A DNA stretch of 64,000 bases from Mesostigma viride (GCA_009746045.1 RPFO01000065.1:7977741-8041740), one strand, 5' to 3'; numbered from the stretch's first letter, positions 41,187 to 52,252 are shown. Notes: generated by a model not told the origin, from the sequence alone. Program-made: numbers and translations.

Positions 41187-41330
41187 TTAAAAAACTCCAT
41201 TAAAATTAAAAAATTAAATTATAACATGCCTCCGTGGGGAGGTCATGTAGCACATATTTCATGATGGATGGGGTGGAGGAAGCCGCGTGATCGAACTATC
41301 CTAACTCTATCTAGAAAAGCCTAACTACAC

Positions 41331-41490
41331 TACTCATCAAAACGCCTCCTCCGCTTGGGGGGAGGTGGCTTGCCCACAGGGTCGGGCGTGTGTGCCTTGA
41401 CAATCTTCTTCCACCGCTCCTTGTCCTGCATGGCAGTCCAAAGACGGGAGAGAGAGTGGATGCGGTACTCAAACTGCGGTACTCAAACTG
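41331..41490 (-). pseudogene. LINE ORF2 C-terminal fragment
   Basis: Reads FEYRIHSLSRLWTAMQDKER, then WKKIVKAHTPDPVGKPPPPK and RRRRFDE-stop. The W-x8-R-W-x-x-I-V pattern is typical of the extreme C-terminus of many LINE ORF2 proteins. The matching RT region may be the fragment at 44371-44750. Confidence 0.6.
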
Positions 41491-41549
41491 CAAAAAACTC
41501 CATGCGGACTTCTAACCTGCATAAATTTCTAAAAATGGGCCGCGGGTCC

Positions 41550-42485
41550 CGGCCGTGGGAAGAAAACAGGAGCATGCCCAACAGGAAGGTGCATATCGCA
41601 GACGGCGGCCCATTAATTTCTCGATCATGCGGGCTCAGAGCTCACTGTCAGATAATCCCAGAAGCCCTGCATCGATCCTCAAGCAACTGTGTCTGACATA
41701 GTATAGCCGGGTCTGGCCAGGTCGCACCGTGTCGGTGGGGGGCACGCGCAATTTTGCCCGAGCATGGGTTGCGACGCAGGACCAGCAATGGGACCTGCCA
41801 TGTAGGAGGTGAGGTGTCTACCTCAGTGGTTGGCCAGTCCTATAAAGCCCACCCGCAGCTGGGCCCACATCGGTATTCACCAGGGTTGGGCGTAAAAGGG
41901 TTAACGTTACGTGAACACGTAATTACATTGACGTAATTACGTGTGTTTTACGTTACGCTTTACGTGGCAAAACTGATGGGCACGTAAAATCAGTGCCTTT
42001 TCGTACGTAGTCCTTTGCGTTGCCTTTCTACGTCATTAATTGTACGCGTAAAAACGTACAGCGTAAAGTGGACGTGACGTAAACCCGTGTGGGAATGTCG
42101 ATCGGCAGATGGTTGCAAGGTGAAGGGGCTCTAGTAGTGAGCTAAGAGTAGGCCTAATGGCGCCGCGTCGGCGCGGCGCCGGCAGGTGGTGCACCGACGG
42201 CTGTCTAGTTTTTGCATGGACTGAAAGGTGGAAAATATGAGCTTTTGCCTAACTTTTGCAGGAGCTTTTGTGCGGTTTTACGTTTTTACGTTACGCACGT
42301 AAACCTTTACGTCGATTCTACGTTTTATGTCACCCTTTTTTCCATTTTACGTGTTTACGTTACGTCAACTCTCTGACCCCCTTTACGCCCAACTCTGGTA
42401 TTCACCTAGGGTCTGTGCGGGCAAGATGCGGCCGCGGCAAAGAGGAGGCGGCGGGGTCGGACGGTATGGGTGACAACCGACTAAC
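41550..42485. repeat. Dispersed repeat copy 1 (interrupted by hAT MITE)
   Basis: Matches 43845-44285 (shared GTGGGAAGAAAACAGGAGCA, CCTCAGTGGTTGGCCAGTCC, GTCTGTGCGGGCAAGATG) apart from the MITE. Likely LINE-derived. Confidence 0.7.
41881..42397. mobile_element. 517-bp hAT MITE with 8-bp target duplication
   Basis: Ends CAGGGTTGGGCGTAAAAGGG and, inverted, CAGAGTTGGGCGTAAAGGGG are hAT-type terminal repeats. It is flanked by perfect GTATTCAC (41873-41880, 42398-42405). The interior is rich in ACGTAA/TTACGT motifs and has no gene. A paralogous empty site lies at about 44200 (GCATTCACCTGGTCTG). Confidence 0.92.
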
Positions 42486-43094
42486 GGCGCCAACCACACG
42501 CATGCAGAATTGTAATAACAGAGACACTGCTATTTAATTTACATGCTGCATTTATGCATTAATGCAGACGGCATGATCATGCACACTCATTGAGCAGCCA
42601 GCATCATTCTGCCCAGCTGCATGTACGTGGCGCTGGACTAGCTGCCTGGCGGCACTCGAGGCCCGTGCTGTCGGTCTAGAAATTGAGCCCCAAAATGGAG
42701 GCCATGGCCCAGTATTACAGCTTGCCCGGCTTATTTTTGTTTTTGTTTTATTTCCACCTGACGCAGTTACGTGTAAATTAATTGACATTCAGACTGTCAC
42801 CTCAGACTGTCCCCGCGGGCAAACGGTTCGGGCACATCCGGGTTCCCCATCGGGACCACGCGTGTAATATATAATAAATTCATGGCCCTACTAGCTCTCG
42901 GCCTAGCAGGGTCCCCGCCCCAACTCCGCCTCTTAGTAGTAGTAGACAACATCGAGGACCAAGGTGCACTGCCCCGCCGGCCCGCTTCGAACTGCACTCG
43001 GCAGGCCGGGCCATGCTACGGCGACTGTGAGGACGACATGAAGGCCCGGATCGGCATGCCGGCGAGCGTACGTGGGGGCAGCTCCAATTAGAGC
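42486..43094. other. Unassigned spacer
   Basis: No gene or element end recognised; contains a (GTAGTA)n-like patch near 42936 and GTAA tetranucleotides from 43111. Confidence 0.4.
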
Positions 43095-43810
43095 ACGTAC
43101 TGTTGCTGGTAAGTAAGTTTATACATTAAGTAAGTAAGTCCGTACGTAAGTAAGTAAGTACTTGTGTGGCATGCGCATGGACATGCCACATGCACGGAGA
43201 ACTATCTATGCTAATGAAATTATAAAAATAATTAGACAAAAGTTACAAATACCATCTGCGTCATGCGCCAACCATATAGTCAGAATTAAAAAAAATTAAT
43301 TATTTTATAGTCACTATAATAGAGGGGGATATAATCCTCGAGTCTGAGCTGTCCTCTACCGGTAATGGCATCGATGCGGCGGCCGGTGTAACGGCAATCC
43401 TCAGGGGCAATAACCTCCACCACCAGACATGCGCCCGCATGATTGACAAGGCGGAGAAATGGGCTGCCATCTGCGATAAGCACCTGGTGTTCCTAAGGGG
43501 TATGCTCCTGTTTTCTCCCCACGGGCCCCGCGGCCCGTTGCTAGCCAGGGCCTAGAAGTCCGCAGGTGGAGGTTATTGGCCCTGAGGATAGCCGCTACAC
43601 TACCGCCTCATCGATCTGCCATTACAGTAGAGGACAGCTCGGATGAGGATTACATCCCCATCTAGTGCTTTAATAAAGGTAACTTGGGGAATGATGCAGA
43701 CGATATTTGTTTTTAAACTTTTGTGTAATTATTTTAATTAATGAGATAAGCATAGTACTCCGTGGCATGCCTTTGCGCATGACACGCAAGTACTTACTTA
43801 CTTACTCCAC
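43095..43810. repeat. Large imperfect inverted repeat (arms ~340 and ~245 bp)
   Basis: 43150-43440 and 43565-43803 are reverse complements at about 75-80% identity, around a ~125-bp loop. Both arms carry (GTAA)n at the outer end, an A/T-rich 3'-UTR-like part and a coding-like part (VEVIGPEDSRYT; acidic end EDSSDEDYIPI-stop on the + arm at about 43634-43666). The loop is itself inverted relative to 43840-43990. Confidence 0.7.
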
Positions 43811-43844
43811 CAGACTTCTACTGACCCTAGCTGCATGGTTAGCA

Positions 43845-44285
43845 ATGGGCCGTGGGGCCCGTGGGAAGAAAACAGGAGCATGCCCCTCGGGAAGGTGCTT
43901 ATCGCAGACCGCATGCAGCCCATTTCTCCTTGACGGCAGCCCATTTCTCCTTGTCTATTATCATGCAGGCGCGGAGTGCAGACAGTCCCAGAAGCCCTGA
44001 GCACATTCTGCAGTTGTGGCATGCACATAGGTTCGCCGGGGTCGCGCTGCGTCGGTGCGGGGCACGTGCAAGTTTGCCAGTGGGTTGCGACGGGGCAAGG
44101 GGGCCCTGCCATAAATTAGGGTGAAGGAGGAGGTGTCAACCTCAGTGGTTGGCCAGTCCTAACTGAGCCCGCCGGCAGGCCAACATATCAGCATTCACCT
44201 GGTCTGTGCGGGCAAGATGGCCGGCAAAGAGGCTGGCGCGGCGGTGTCGGACATCTGGTACTTATGGGTGACAAGAGGGCCGGAG
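43845..44285. repeat. Dispersed repeat copy 2 (uninterrupted)
   Basis: Homologue of 41550-42485 without the MITE; it supplies the empty site for that insertion. Confidence 0.7.
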
Positions 44286-44370
44286 CATGCAGTTGAGCTC
44301 TGCATGACGGGCCGATCGAGGGCTCAGTGTTCTGGCATGGTATCGGACGCCGAGGATGTGGCGGAGCATT

Positions 44371-44750
44371 CTACATAGGGACGATGCCGTCAAGCTGCTT
44401 GCTCAGCGCCTGGTCGATCCAGGGTTGATCCACGCCTCGCAGCCGTAAAGGAGGATGCAAGGGACAAGGGTCTTGTACTTGAAGTACAGACAGAATGCGC
44501 TTGCACCGCTCACTCAGGTACATAGCGACATGTCCAGATAACTTCCAGAACCTGTCGAGGCAGCGAAGGGCCGCCCAGGCCTGGACAATGCGGGTGTTGA
44601 TGTCGTCGGCCGTGGAGGGGAGCCAGCTGCCAAGGATCTTGAAGCGAGTCGCTGGGGGTGCGGGGCTTCCGTCCAGCAAGACTGCAAGAGGACGGTGGGA
44701 CTGAGTGGGATGGCCCCAGCGGGGAAGCCGATGGCCATGACTCTGTTCAA
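44371..44750 (-). pseudogene. LINE RT thumb/C-terminal fragment
   Basis: Reads TRFKILGSWLPSTADDINTR, then IVQAWAALRCLDRFWK, the YLGS...I..RI..AW.A...L..W pattern just after the RT catalytic core of many LINEs. No intact frame upstream or downstream. Confidence 0.6.
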
Positions 44751-44791
44751 TAAATTAATTAATTAATTAATCAACTAAGTATAAGTAACTT

Positions 44792-44792
<1 letters not shown>

Positions 44793-44832
<40 letters not shown>
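44793..44832. repeat. (GTAA)n tail
   Basis: About 10 GTAA units directly adjoining the end of a retroposon unit at 44832; likely its 3' tail, i.e. (TTAC)n on the element strand. Confidence 0.8.
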
Positions 44833-44833
<1 letters not shown>

Positions 44834-45763
44834 CTCGTACTCCTGTTGGGGAGTCACGGAGCACCGAAGTGCTTTTAATCCCTGTATGTTGTAACAACCA
44901 AATGTTACATCCAAAGTTTTCCTACTGTTGATCTTATTTTGAGTTCTTTGGGACAATTATTTAGAACAGTTATGAGGCTCGAAGTATGATTAGTGGTGGG
45001 CCTGCTGAGACTTGTCGAATTATTGTTCTACCCTCATTGGTCGTGGCCTGATCCACGTGGGGTACTTTGAATGGTCTAGTTCAGTCAGCATTAGATTCTC
45101 TGTACGACTTTTGCATCTGGTGGATCTTGTTCCAGGTCACGGAGATTCTGTAGTGCTGGCCTTGTGTTGTTTGTGAATTTAGAGGACGGGATCTTACCTT
45201 GAGTGCTTCCTCACATTTGATTGGTCCTTTCGGGTTAGGATTGAGCTGACTCTGCATGCACGATGACTTTTATCCTGTTTGTGGAGGTCGTGGAAAGAAG
45301 CTTACGTGGGAACCAAACCTATGGTGTAATTCATGGATTTCCTTGTTTCATCAAGCAATCAGCCCTTGCTCGAAGTCAACTATTACTTCAACAGATAGTC
45401 GACTTGGAAACAACTTGTCTGTTGTGTCTAACAAGGGTGGGGACTCAATCCCTCAACTGTTGAAGTTTCATCTTCATTGCTGCTCTGGACGTGAAGTTAT
45501 CTGTCAAGACTCTAACCCAGGTATAAAGATCTTTTCACGCTAATGCTTATACTGAGGCTGTTGCAAACACAACATTTTTAGTCGTTTCATATGTGCACAA
45601 CAGGAAGAAAGGGCAGAGATAGACCCCCTTTCTTCTTCATGCCAGAGGCATGCCACAGCAGCAATCGGACACGATAGACGATCCGGCAAGATCTGTGGGC
45701 CGGTGCAATAAGATCCGCGTGAGCATATCATAACAGGGAGCGTGGGCAAGTAAGCGAAGCATT
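44832..45763 (-). mobile_element. Retroposon unit copy 3, split by a solo LTR
   Basis: 44832-44889 and 45590-45763 together align with 37873-38075. The gap is the solo LTR. The unit ends at the right next to (TTAA)n and the palindrome CACGTGACTGCGTCACGTG (45783-45801). Confidence 0.7.
44890..45589. mobile_element. 700-bp solo LTR with 5-bp duplication
   Basis: Starts TGTAACAACC and ends GTTTCA (TG...CA), flanked by TATGT on both sides (44885-44889, 45590-45594). No internal region: a solo LTR left by recombination. Its strand cannot be assigned. Confidence 0.8.
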
Positions 45764-45969
45764 AATTAATTAATTAATAAGCACGTGACTGCGTCACGTG
45801 GGTGCCAATACAGAGTAAAGGAACCTTCAACCCTATATACACAGTGAGAAGGAGGGAGGGCGCCCTAGCTTCTCTCACTGCCGCAGGTGGGCAGGCCACA
45901 GAGCGCTCTCTCCACGGCATGGTGCCGGGGCGCAACACTGTGGGTGCAATACAACCAGTGCAATACCAT

Positions 45970-48900
45970 CAGTGTTTTTTTTAAGGTTTTCGCTACTAGT
46001 GGCGCTAGGCCACTTGTGGCGTTTCGAACTATGAAAACTTCAGTTTACTCGGCCAATGTGTGGCTTTAAGCCAATTAAAATTGGGCTTGGCACGGCCACG
46101 TGTGGCGGGCTGGCTTTTTGGTGCAGCAAATGACCCTGCCGGCAGTGGGGTCAGCGCGGCGCGGCGCCGTACTGGCTGTACACAAGGCGGGCGAGCGTCT
46201 CCGTCTCAGGCATCGGCGCCGGGCGCCGGGCCGCCGGCTGCCCGGCCTGCTGGCGGGCAGCCCCATTCTCATCATACTTCAATTGCACTTGTGTCTTCCT
46301 ACTTAAATGAAAAGTATAAAAACCTATGAAGGTGTAGTGTTTACTAACGCGTTAAATAATGAGACTAAGGATGCATTATAGTTACCTAATTAGTTTCAGT
46401 CTACTATGAAGTGAGGTTACTCAGTCAAAAGTCAACTGAAAGTTAGTCAGCTCATAAGCTTCAGTAAGCGGCCGTACTAAATTTATGAAATCACTACGTC
46501 ACGCGAGAATAAATTCAAAAAAAAGCACTGTGTGCTTTGAACTTACTTAATTTGTTGTATTGGCGCAGTATTACTTCTCACGACCGACTTAGTAATGTTT
46601 GGCTTCCTAGTTTCCGTGATTCCGTCATGAACGAATAATAAGGATTATGGCTCATTCGCAATTGCTCATTGGTGGCCTCATCATTTTATTTAAAGTTCAT
46701 TAATAATTACGCCCCTCTAAAAGCGAAGCCATGACTAGCTTGCACACTTGACTACATGCCGATGGCGGGGACAATGTAAGCAATTACGTTGTCGTCAGAA
46801 GGCCGGGCAACAAACTTGAAAACGCTAGCTGCCCAAAATTTGAGATTCCGCGGAAAGCACAGAAAATAAGAAAACTTAGTAGCTAGCAGCAAGGAATCAT
46901 ATAAGCAATTATGTATTTAAGTAAGAACACTGCCGGTTGCGCGGCGGCCCTTCTCCGCAGACCACACTGCATATGCCGCCTGGATCGGCATGTCTTCGTA
47001 TGAAGAGCTGCATGCAAAGATGCGGACCGCCACGTTCAGATGGCGCTCGAGAAGGCGGTTGCGAATATCGCTCTTAATGAAATTCATGTGGCTGAACCTC
47101 CGCTCATTCTCCACGCTGGTAAGAGGGAGGAGCAGCATCAACTCTGCCAGCTGCAGATACGCCCCCACAAACTCGTGCATGAGCGGGTTGGTCAACAAAA
47201 CCTTCCACAACGCCCTTGCGGACGTGTACTCCTGGCTGTTGCTCTTCATCATGAGCATAAAGGAGTCGAGCTGGTCATCCAGGAGGGACGGGGAAATCAG
47301 TGGGCCCACCTTCTTCCCATTCACCATGGTGACCCCCACAGCAAACTTGCGCTTGAGCACCTGAACTTGTTTCTGCACCTCGGCCACGTCGCGCTCCTTC
47401 TCAGTCCACCAGCCTGGCTGCAAAATGGACATCGCGGAGAGCAGACCGTTTGGTGGGAATCGGATATCGAAGTCGTCCAGCACCACCTTGGCCGCAGCGG
47501 TAGCCTGCTCCTGCGCAGCAATTACGCGGAGTCTGAACTCCTCCTCCGTGACACTTGCCACTGAAACGTAGCGAGCCCGAGAACCCGAGGCCTCGTGCAC
47601 CGTTTGACATGTTACCGGGTGTTCCATTTCCTGGCAGTTGCGGAAAACCTCGCCGCGGTCGGTGAGAAAGGGTGACGTGTCGGCATCCAAGTCTATAAAC
47701 CCCTTCCAGAGGGTCCCAGTGAACACCTTGGGCCCTTCCACATACTCATCACGGATTGTTGTCTTGCAGTCCTCGATCGCATGGGCAAGGGTGTCGAGCT
47801 GCAGGTCCTGCTGCTGGCACTGCTTGACCAAGAAATTCATGGCATCCAGCATGCGCGCGAACACGACCACCCCGAGCTGGGTGTCAATGTCCAGCATGTT
47901 GGCTAGCAAGTCCTGTGCTGCTGCCATTTGCTCCACTTCCTTGTGTTGGTAGGTGGCCAAGCACATGGCGATCGCAGGATACTCAATGCGGAACGTGTTG
48001 AGGCACCCCTGCACGCTAAGCCAGCGTGTGTCGGACACGCGCTGCAGCTTCCGGCCACCCGTGCCCAGCATCCCCTGCCACATCTTCAGTTGCTCTGACT
48101 TCATGGCTGAGTGCGCCACCCAGTTGTGTGCTGACTTGAGGATTGACTCCACCCGCGCAAACAAGGAGTTCCCCTTGAGCTCGTTCGCTATCAGGCTGAG
48201 CTTGTGCGGCGCGCAGTGCATGGGCACGAGGAAGGGTGCATTGCTCATCAAGAGCTTCTTCCCGACACCCTTCCGCTGCCCCATCATCACCGATGCCCCA
48301 TCTGACCCGAAGCCAACCAGCTTCACCACGAGCTGATCGTCCGTGATTCCGAGCATGCCTCGCATTACTATGCACAGCTCGTTGTGCAGGGAGAGGGCGT
48401 CCACCGCAGTCACCTTTTTTAGCGTGACAAACTCCTGCTGCTTTATTCCATCCTCCACAAAAGCCACCTCCACCGACATGAATTCTACGTTATCATTGGC
48501 CTTGGACTCATCGACGGTGACCGCGACATACCTAGCCGCGGCGACCCTTGCCTTAAGGTCAGCAAGCAACACGGCATCCAACGCCTCCGCCATCTCCCAA
48601 CCTGAGCCGTCAGTCCAATGGTGGGAGGGGAGCGCGTCCCTCATCTCCTCGTATTCGCAAAGGAGCGTTGGCAGCGACTCATAATCAGTCATAGGCTTAC
48701 CCTTCGCCAGGGTGTACGCCATCGCCTTGAACTGCTTGAGCTTAAGTCGGTCGGACTTGCTCAGCTGACCAGGGGGGGGGCAAACTCGCCCATGACCGTC
48801 TGCCTCTGCCGGCTCTGCGTGCTCCTCTCCTCCCCTGAATACACCCGCAGGCACTCGCTCTTCTCCTTCGCAATGGCGGCCACGTGAGAGTCAGCCACAA

Positions 48901-50089
48901 CGTGTGTCTTGAAAGTGTCGATCTTGAAAACCTTGGTCCCCCTACCCAGCCCGATGGTGACCTTGGCATCACGGCAAGGGCCGCAGTATGCTTCGTCCTT
49001 CTCTTCGTCATAGCGCAACCATGGGAAACGCAGCCCCCATTCGGGTTTCCACTTCCTATTGGCATCCGCGCCCTTCCAATCCCTCTTGGCAGGTGGCGCT
49101 ACGAAAATGGAAAGCAGCACCAAGGAAATGAGGGGCGCATCACATCCATTCGAAGGCACATCGGACCCCACTTCCCCGTCCATGACCTTAATGCTGACCT
49201 TGATGTAGTTCGCGTCTGCCCCTATCACCTCGGGATGTTCGGGCGCCCCCTCACTCTCTACCCGCCGAGCAGCAGCCCGCGTCTCCTTCGACCTAAGCCT
49301 TTTCGCCTCCTCGGGAGCGATCTCTACCGTCGCCTTGGTTTTCCCAACGACAATGGAGGCTCCATTCGGACCTGGAAAGATTGGTTTGCATCGCATTCCG
49401 GCTGGGAGGGCCAAAGGCTTCCGGCCAAGCCCGGTGCCATAAAACACACTATTTCTTCTCTCTCCTCCCCTCACTACCTGCGGCGGCCCAGGTGGCCTAA
49501 ACGGCCCAGCGTCTGCCATGGATTTTTCCTACTTGGTAAATTAACAACAACGATTACTAGTGCCGAAAGTCGAAACACATTAGTCAATGCAGTATGGCTG
49601 GCGAGTGACTTAATACTGAGGCGCCAGGCCGCCACTCGCCAGCTGTTATATGAGCCAGCTGTCGTGAAAATGCAGTTAATGAAATGCACACAAGCTGCAG
49701 TCTGCACAGTGCACTCTCCGTGCTCTGGTCTCGGGCAGCGGGCCACTTGCCACTTGGCACTTGGCCGCCGGCCGGGCTCTACGTACTGTACATGCACTAT
49801 GCAGTCAGTCAGTCATAGTAGTACTCATAGTAGTAGTCTAGTACTAGGGAGGCTTGTGGCGGAACGCCGACCGGAAGACCGGCTGACACCGCCAATTGTG
49901 GCGTAACCTGTACTAGAGTAAACTTCAGGCACGGCCACCCTGTGGCGAAACGAAACTACGAAGTAGAACAGCACGGCCAAATTGTGGCTTCTTGGGAGCC
50001 CTGTCAAAGTGGGTGGCAACGCCACATTTTGCCAAAAAAAGTGCCACACCGCCACATTTGGCGGTGTATCGCCACTAAAAAAAACACTG
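45970..50089 (-). mobile_element. Complete hAT transposon, 4.12 kb
   Basis: Terminal repeats CAGTGTTTTTTTTA at both ends, flanked by the perfect 8-bp duplication AATACCAT (45962-45969, 50090-50097). Subterminal GTGGCG/CGCCAC motifs are enriched at both ends. It carries one transposase gene on the - strand (46917-49519). Confidence 0.95.
46917..49519 (-). CDS. hAT transposase with N-terminal zinc finger (homopolymer frameshift)
   Basis: Two overlapping frames: 48761-49519 (252 aa, N-terminal) and 46917-48854 (645 aa). The first has a BED/TTF-like finger: W-x-L-R-F-P-W-L, C-x2-C and H-x5-H (YCGPCRD...FKTHVVADSHVAAI). The second has the RNase H-like core, with V-A-V-T-V-D-E-S (first Asp), FGSDGASVMMGQRKGV (second Asp), CAPHKLSLIANEL, DTRWLSVQG, and the C-terminal dimerisation block (SVENERRFSHMNFIKSDIRN). 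It resembles ZNF862/KIAA1586-type hAT proteins. The frames part at a run of nine G (48771-48779, + strand), so a one-base indel, real or from sequencing, is the only visible lesion. Confidence 0.9.
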
Positions 50090-50298
50090 AATACCATAGG
50101 TAGGCTGACGCATAGCTTATGCTACAAATGTGAGGTGGGCTCAAGACGTCGGCTAATTAAGGCGCAAGCTGATGGCCACAAGGTGCCAGAGCTAATTGAA
50201 GGTACTATAACGCTGTGCGCTAATATCGTTTCAAGTGCTGTAATGCCTAAGCTATCCCATCATCGATTGCCCCCATCTAGACAACTAGCTGGAGTGCT

Positions 50299-51752
50299 CT
50301 ATCCCGGGGAAGCCCGGGGGGGCTTCCACAGTTTCTTGTTGACGTAGAGGTCCCCGCCCCGCCAGTACACTTGGGGCTTCTCGGGGTTGGTCTTGTGGCG
50401 GATGTAGTCGGGCCACTGATCGCGGCGTTGCTGCTGCTGGGCTGGCGTCAGGTCGTCGTCAAGCGACCAGGAGGTGTCCACCAGCTTCTTGCGGCGAGAG
50501 AGGAACCGAACTCGGGCTGTGATGTCGCTGAAGGTGAGGACCACTGGAGGGGCCCAGCCTTGGCCCGTGGATGGGGCAGGCGGTAGGCGCCCTGCAGTAT
50601 CGCACCTGGCAGCTGCATGCGCGCCAAGAGCTGTTTCTTCAGCTCGTCGAGAAGAGAGTCTGGGGTCTCCTCCGGCAGCATGTCGAAGCGCCTGAGGATG
50701 ACCCGGCAGCGGCGACGGTCGCGGTCAGCGGCCTCGCGGCGCGTGTCTTCCAGCTCCTGGAGCTTGGTGGTGATGGCGGTCGTGGTAGAGGATGCCTGGC
50801 TCTTGAGCAGGTCCGCCCAGGAGGCGCGAGTCGAGGGGTCATCACTAGCCCTACCAGCAGGTTGGGCGGCGATGGTGGCCGTTCGCTCGGCGATCTCGGG
50901 GACCTGCGTGGCCAGGGCGTCTACCTTGGCGGCAACTGCCTCAAGTTTCACGGTGCCTTGGCCGACTCGGCCTTCCACCTGGTTAAGGCGGGTGGTCACA
51001 GTGGCTGTGGCCTCGGAAACTTTGGTGGCAATGTGCTCTTGCGTAGCAGTAAACTGAGGCTGGAGCTTAAGGGCGACTCTGGCTTCAATGTTGTTGACCT
51101 TGGCCGAGAGAGTGTTGAGTGGGCCGTCAGGCGCGTTCAGGGCGGCGAGCTGCTCAGCCATCGGCGCCAGCTGCTCCGCCACTGCAGCTCGGATGGAGTC
51201 CGTGCTGGGGGAGGTGCTGCTCTGCGGGGATGCTGCAGCTGCTGTGGCTGCCCGTCTGCGCTCATGCAGGAGGCTCCTGAGGCCAGCGTAGCCAATCTGG
51301 GTGATGTCGTGGGCGTCGCAGCGCAGGTAGCTGCACATGATGACTGCCTTCAAGTACGCCTCCGGTTCTTGAAGCAGCCATTCCCAGGCGGGCTTGGTGA
51401 CCTTGTCGCCAGGGGTAGGCAGGAAAAGTTCGTCATGGCGGGCCAGGAACTTGATAACATCGTCACATTGTTCCTTCGTGAGCGTAAAGATTTCCAAGAT
51501 GCAAAAATCCCGCTGGCCGGCGCCGAAGCGGCGGACGTCCCATTTGGTATGGGAAGTTCGGGTTTTCTTGGGAATGGGCGACGAATTTGGCGTAGAGCAC
51601 TGCGTCGAGGGAGGCAGACCGGGGGGGAGAGCTTCGATCAGCGCAAAAAGGTTGGCGTCCGCAGGAGTTGATGTCGCACGTGCTGCTGTCGACGGGAATG
51701 CCGACGCATTGAAGCGAAGCATAGCCAGGACATAGCATGGCTGGTTGTACAA
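50299..51752 (-). pseudogene. LINE (L1-like) ORF1 protein, one frameshift
   Basis: The N-terminal frame 50448-51752 includes a structured part (RRFGAGQRDFCILEIFTLTK), a long coiled coil (LSAKVNNIEARVALKLQ through LQELEDTRREAADRDRR), then an RRM-like block (RRCRVILRRFDMLPEETPDS). The frame shifts near 50535 into 50299-50544, which ends with the ORF1 C-terminal domain (DDLTPAQQQQRRDQWPDYI, VYWRGGDLYVNKKLWKPP). Coiled coil, RRM and CTD is the L1 ORF1p order; such proteins trimerise and bind the element's RNA. A likely start is MLRFNASAF at 51722, whose first codons match the leader of other retroposon copies. Confidence 0.75.
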
Positions 51753-51880
51753 GGGCTAAGCTAACTAAGGCTATTGCTGGTTGTGTACCGTCCGTTAGCG
51801 GTGCACGTGACTACTAAGGTACGGTGGCTAGGCAAACATTAGGCATGGCTGCATGCCATGGCGGCAGTGACTACAATCTG
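51720..51880 (-). repeat. Shared retroposon leader
   Basis: Homologous to 38085-38240 (shared GGTTGTGTACCG, TTAGCGGTGCACGTGACTA, GGCATGGCTGC, CATGGCGGCAG). Here it precedes ORF1; at 38 kb it precedes the short-unit sequence instead. Confidence 0.65.
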
Positions 51881-51944
51881 TTTTCTTGCCGCATGATCAG
51901 AAGCCCCACCGCCTGCACTTCCAGTGACTAGCTATCTAGCCAGA

Positions 51945-52090
51945 GTTGGGCGGACTCCGGGGTCTCCGCAAGCGTTGTGTCATCATCAGCGTATAGTAGA
52001 TGACATCGCTCAGGTGGTATAGGGTGGGTCTAACCCGCCATAGCTGCATGGCGTATTTGCCGTAGGCTAGTATTAATTAATTAATTAATA
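51945..52090 (-). pseudogene. RT fragment with YADD
   Basis: The - strand encodes YADDDTTLAETPESA (YADD codons at 51982-51993), preceded by RVRPTLYHLSDVI in an adjacent frame. Homologous to ADVIYADDTTLFED at 35960. Ends at (TTAA)n and a second copy of CACGTGACTGCGTCACGTG (52083-52101). Confidence 0.65.
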
Positions 52091-52252
52091 GACACGTGAC
52101 TGCGTCACGTGAGCATAAGTCCTCAGTGGGAGGGGAACATGGGATGGAATGGATGGTGTAAGCTATCTAGGTCCTAGTTACAGGGGTGTGGGCACCGCGG
52201 CCCGAATCGCTATGAATGCCATACTTGGTATAACACGCGGAGCCCCCACAGG

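Noticed and set aside
45256-45543. 95-aa open frame within the solo LTR
   Set aside because: No recognisable domain; it lies wholly inside a non-coding LTR.
46990-48684. Several + strand open frames of 100-170 aa opposite the hAT gene
   Set aside because: Antisense shadows; the - strand frame has all hAT motifs.
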